64,000 bases of DNA, taken from NCBI RefSeq assembly GCF_030704535.1, contig NC_081818.1, positions 27,975,501 to 28,039,500 on the forward strand. The letters run 5' to 3'. Shown piece by piece: positions 61,101-64,000 of the stretch; position 1 is the stretch's first letter; each line of letters starts with the position of its first letter. The translations under genes were made by a program, and so were the position numbers. This DNA comes from Vitis vinifera. Its lineage: Eukaryota > Streptophyta > Magnoliopsida > Vitales > Vitaceae. Below the pieces are notes generated by a model that was given only the letters and a program-made list of their open reading frames with translations, ran no database searches and had not been told where the DNA came from.

Positions 61101-62379
61101 TATCATGCTACTCACTCTCCAACATATTGAAGCAGCTCTTTTTGTTTAGGAGCAATCGCATCTCTATTCCTGTCCACCACAATTTGTTCGAGCTCATCCA
61201 TTCCAACTTCCAGCTTGCCAAGCAATTCTACTCCATTTTCCTTCTTTGATTCTGCTAATCCTGCAATAATTAAACTCTTACCCTGCTTGAGAGCTCGAGA
61301 CGCTTGCCTCACATTCTACAATTCATTTAGAGTCAAACCCCAGTTACTATTAATTCGAGGTTTCCACAGCCAAAGCTAACCACTAGAAACCATGACTATT
61401 AATTACTGTTAAAAAATATAAAGCTCGAATTTCTTACCCTCTCAACAGAGTCGAGTGCCTTGACTCCAGCTAACTTCAGACTCTCACTGATATCTTCAAG
61501 TGGCTTTTGAACCTCTCTAATAGCCTTATTGTCAATAGGCAGCGCATTCCTCAACAATGCTCCTGGGTCCTTAATTGGCGGTCCAGAAATTAATACAGAC
61601 AAATCAGGCAATGCTGGAGTGGCCGCATAGGCATCAGCACACCAGTCCATTGCAGGTACTCCTGTCACCAATCCAACCGCCAAAGCTATAGAAATTGCAC
61701 ATTCCTTCAAGGAAAAGGACTTCGCTTTCTGCTCAAAAGTGAACTCCCATTAAGTTCCATTTAATACTGCACAATGATCCCCAAATCTGACAAATTTTCA
61801 ACTATGTTCTTCAAAAGCACTAGAATTGAACACAATTCCAAATTGCATAGTTTTCACTGAACAGAAAACGGTCCTGACTAACCATTTCATGACTCCAAAT
61901 ATTACACTAAGTGTAATAAGAACAAGCTCAACTCCATGAATTCTAACAATCCAATTGGAACTTTATATTCTCAACAGAGTCTTTAATATCCTATAGATCG
62001 GTTGAATTATTCAATCTAACAAACGAGACTCATAATTTGCTCAATCCCATTTTTCCTTGTTATCAAGAAATCCACATACAAATGGCACTATAATATTTAT
62101 GTAGTCACATCAGTCAAAATTTGACTTCAGAAAATGCACAATGTAGAACTAAAACTAGGGATAAATGATTAAAAGAACATGTAAAATGAAGATCAAAGCT
62201 CAAACCTTTTGATTCTGAAATGGGGGTGGGTATTGGGAAAAACATCTGGGTCCGAGCTTCCGAGTCCAAGCACTCCTCTGAGAAACTGGGAAGCGAAAAT
62301 GGTTGGTGGGTATTCTTGGGGTGACGGGTTTGGAGGTAGATAGAAAAGAACAGGCGTGGCAGGAGATAAAGGCTGCCAT
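58154..62379 (-). CDS. CYP38: thylakoid lumen cyclophilin CYP38/TLP40
   Basis: Lumenal immunophilin needed for assembly and repair of photosystem II. Seven exons on the minus strand, 62206-62379, 61438-61728, 61116-61315, 60125-60360, 59546-59688, 58487-58558 and 58154-58384, join to 1347 nt, 448 residues, like spinach TLP40. The start is [18 protein letters not shown], a chloroplast transit peptide. A second, lumenal signal follows: the hydrophobic stretch [20 protein letters not shown] with a likely cut after ADAYA. A helical N-terminal domain ([35 protein letters not shown]) precedes the cyclophilin-like domain ([53 protein letters not shown]). CYP38 is known to have little or no isomerase activity, consistent with its divergent core. 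The end is [12 protein letters not shown]. The intron between exons 5 and 6 holds a SINE. A further in-frame upstream ATG is not supported. Confidence 0.96.
59039..59273 (+). mobile_element. tRNA-derived SINE with target-site duplication
   Basis: The head has both parts of an RNA polymerase III promoter: an A box TAGCCCAATTGG at 59050-59061 and a B box GGTTTGAATCC at 59112-59122. A tRNA-unrelated body follows, ending in an (AAAAAAT)n tail at about 59240-59273. Flanking direct repeats ATTTTACTTGTCCA (59025-59038) and ATTTTACTCATCCA (59274-59287) match at 12 of 14 positions. It lies in the CYP38 intron between 58558 and 59546, antisense to the gene. The near-intact head, tail and duplication suggest moderate age. 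Confidence 0.88.
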
Positions 62380-63521
62380 GGGTGTTTCACAAAAATGGCA
62401 TTAGGGTTTTGAGAGAGAGAAAGAAAGGATAAGCTTTTGGGGGAGGAAACTGAGACTATGGAAGAGAATGAAAGGAGTGTGGATATAGTATAGTATTGTA
62501 GTAGATACTGCGGCCAGGTCGGCCTCATGCTATGGATAAGATAACTATTTGGATTTTGAGATTGCGTACTTGAAGGAACTGAACATGGGCTTGAGAGCAG
62601 GTTGGGCTTTACTAGGTGGCCAAGATCATCCCTAAAAAATGAGCCCACAGACACAAGGAGGCAAGCTACCCACTTGTGAGTGGCGACTCAAACGATGGCC
62701 TTCATTCGTTTGAGAAATAAGCAATACACAAATGGGTATTGGTTAAAACAGAGGATGGTAGTTCAGACTTAGAAAGAGTCCTAAGAGAGAGTCCTAGGAC
62801 AAAACTCTGATAGAGTCCGAGTCCTGAGGAATAAGATAGGTCATTTTCCAGGGGAACTCTTCAACATGGCAAAATAGGGTTAGGATGTTGGGATTGAGCC
62901 ACATGGGCCCACCATGGTACCAGGATAGAATGCTATGCGGGCTTAAGGCTTGGTCTTGAGTTTGACTCATGGGGACGTCTCCTTAGTTGGAACAAATAAA
63001 CAATCAATAAACAATTGGTGTGATTGACGGTCACGGTTCTGGGCCTTGGCCTTTCCTTTAAAAAGGTGTTAAGCGTCAACCATGATAGGTCCAATCCCAA
63101 CAAAAAACTTGTACCAGGAGTTGGTTAAATATAAGGTTTAATCCCAGTTTCAATTCCTCCTGAGAACGCCTCCTTAAAGGAACAAATAAATAATTTGTGT
63201 AATTAAGGAGTCACGATCCTGGGCCTCTGGCCTTCCTTTCGGAGGTGCTAAGCTCCCAACATAGGATTCTTTATATAATGAAGTGTAAAACCAATAAAGA
63301 ATCATTTAAAAGAAAACCAAATCCTTGATATTATGAAGTTGCATCTGCATACGACTGAATGGCCTTATTTCTCGACATCAATCTAAACATGAGAGGCAAC
63401 TGTGTACAACTCAAACTAATTGGTCTGTGTGTGGTACTACTCCCATTAAAAATAATAAACCTAAAACTATACTAACAGAAAGAAAAATCTAAAAGCACAC
63501 AGCCCAAAGAAGAGGGTGAGA
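62380..63521. other. spacer between CYP38 and the SWEET gene
   Basis: The left part is the CYP38 promoter and leader, read toward the left. From 62887 to 63260 there are two related non-coding repeat units (separate entry). The rest, 63261-63521, is probably the 3'UTR and flank of the SWEET gene. No other gene is seen. Confidence 0.55.
62887..63260. mobile_element. two related short repeat elements, first with inverted ends
   Basis: Unit A (62887-63101) is flanked by inverted GTTGGGATTG (62887-62896) and CAATCCCAAC (63092-63101). Unit B (about 63111-63260) shares its inside: GTACCAGG near the left (62917 and 63111), GGAACAAATAAA in the middle, GGCCTTTCCTTT or GGCCTTCCTTTC, and a right end GTTAAGCGTCAAC or GCTAAGCTCCCAAC. 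The units are diverged and lack coding capacity. They resemble MITEs; a SINE origin for unit B is also possible. Confidence 0.6.
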
Positions 63522-63922
63522 TCAAGCAGCAGTGTTTGCAGCAGTAGCTTGTGGTGTTGGTTTATTTAGTCTCTTAGGGCTAGCCAGCTCCACTTCAGAA
63601 GACTTCCCCTTCTCTTTGCCCTCTTTGTCCTTTGGAGTAGACTTGTAGTAGCAGGCATATAGGATCAGCTGTATAGCCCCTGACACTGCTCCCAGCCCAT
63701 TCCCTATCTGTAAAGACCCAAAGCACCATAACTTGTTTAACTTTAAGAAGAGTGATGAAAAAATAAATTAAATTAAATTAATGAGATTAATTAATTATGT
63801 ACCGTGATGTAGAGATCAAACTGGATGAGAGCGTAAGTGAGCCAAATGACTCCATTAAGGAAGTTGGTTAGTGAAAGATAAAATGGCATGTATTCCACAC
63901 TCTTTGTTGTGATCACCTTTTT
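63522..63922 (-). CDS. SWEET sugar transporter, C-terminal part
   Basis: Plasma-membrane or tonoplast sugar uniporter of the SWEET family; only the last two exons are in the window. Exon 63803-63922 encodes [20 protein letters not shown] and [20 protein letters not shown], covering the sixth transmembrane helix and the conserved SVEYMPF motif. Exon 63522-63707 encodes [20 protein letters not shown], the seventh helix, followed by a hydrophilic tail ([10 protein letters not shown]) and a stop. The wording of the SVEYMPF and NGLG segments is closest in memory to clade II (SWEET4-8), but a partial sequence does not settle this. Upstream exons lie beyond 64000. No damage seen in the visible part. 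Confidence 0.9.
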
Positions 63923-64000
63923 CTGTTCAGGAATTGACACGCTTTATTAATACTAATATATATATGTATATGTATATATGGGATTGAAAATTAAGAGACG

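Noticed and set aside
1-64000. CRISPR arrays, operons, riboswitches or bacterial-type elements
   Set aside because: The intron-rich genes and plant repeats make this a eukaryotic nuclear region, and no regularly spaced direct repeats were found.

Overview
The window is nuclear DNA of a flowering plant, most likely a woody eudicot. The genes have many short exons and long AT-rich introns with GT-AG borders. Products include plastid and lumen proteins, and the spacers hold L1-type LINE ends, a tRNA-derived SINE, foldback elements and a Ty3/Gypsy long terminal repeat. Several proteins and the LINE family resemble grapevine (Vitis) from memory, but this was not tested by any search.

Layout. 391-8459 (-): protein farnesyltransferase beta subunit (FTB/ERA1), 14 exons, complete. 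8460-14190: AT-rich spacer with a LINE 3' end and a 405-bp tandem duplication. 14287-17597 (+): mitochondrial formate dehydrogenase (FDH), 6 exons. 20943-21917 (+): OB-fold protein of the At4g28440 type with a probable 5'UTR intron. 23143 to about 26332 (+): NFD6-like organelle protein with a LINE in its second intron. 27463-29507 (-): photosystem I assembly factor PSA3-like, converging on NFD6. 29600-39600: ten kilobases rich in repeats, with three copies of one short element, a Gypsy LTR that contains a piece of a homogentisate solanesyltransferase copy, a nested foldback cluster and much unrecognised degenerate DNA. 39762-47882 (+): SAMHD1-type dNTP triphosphohydrolase (VEN4-like), 19 exons. 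51105-57190 (+): Raf-like MAPKKK of the CBC1/CBC2 type, 6 exons. 58154-62379 (-): thylakoid-lumen cyclophilin CYP38/TLP40, 7 exons, with a SINE in one intron. 63522-63922 (-): last two exons of a SWEET sugar transporter that continues beyond the window.

The genes are single, independently regulated plant genes, not an operon or an obvious functional cluster. Exon borders were placed by hand from splice sites, reading-frame continuity and remembered family sequence. For FTB, FDH, PSA3, VEN4, the kinase and CYP38 the exon lengths sum to an open frame from ATG to stop. I see no clearly novel system. The most unusual stretches are the host-gene fragment inside the LTR (30262-32700) and the nested foldback cluster (35487-35901).
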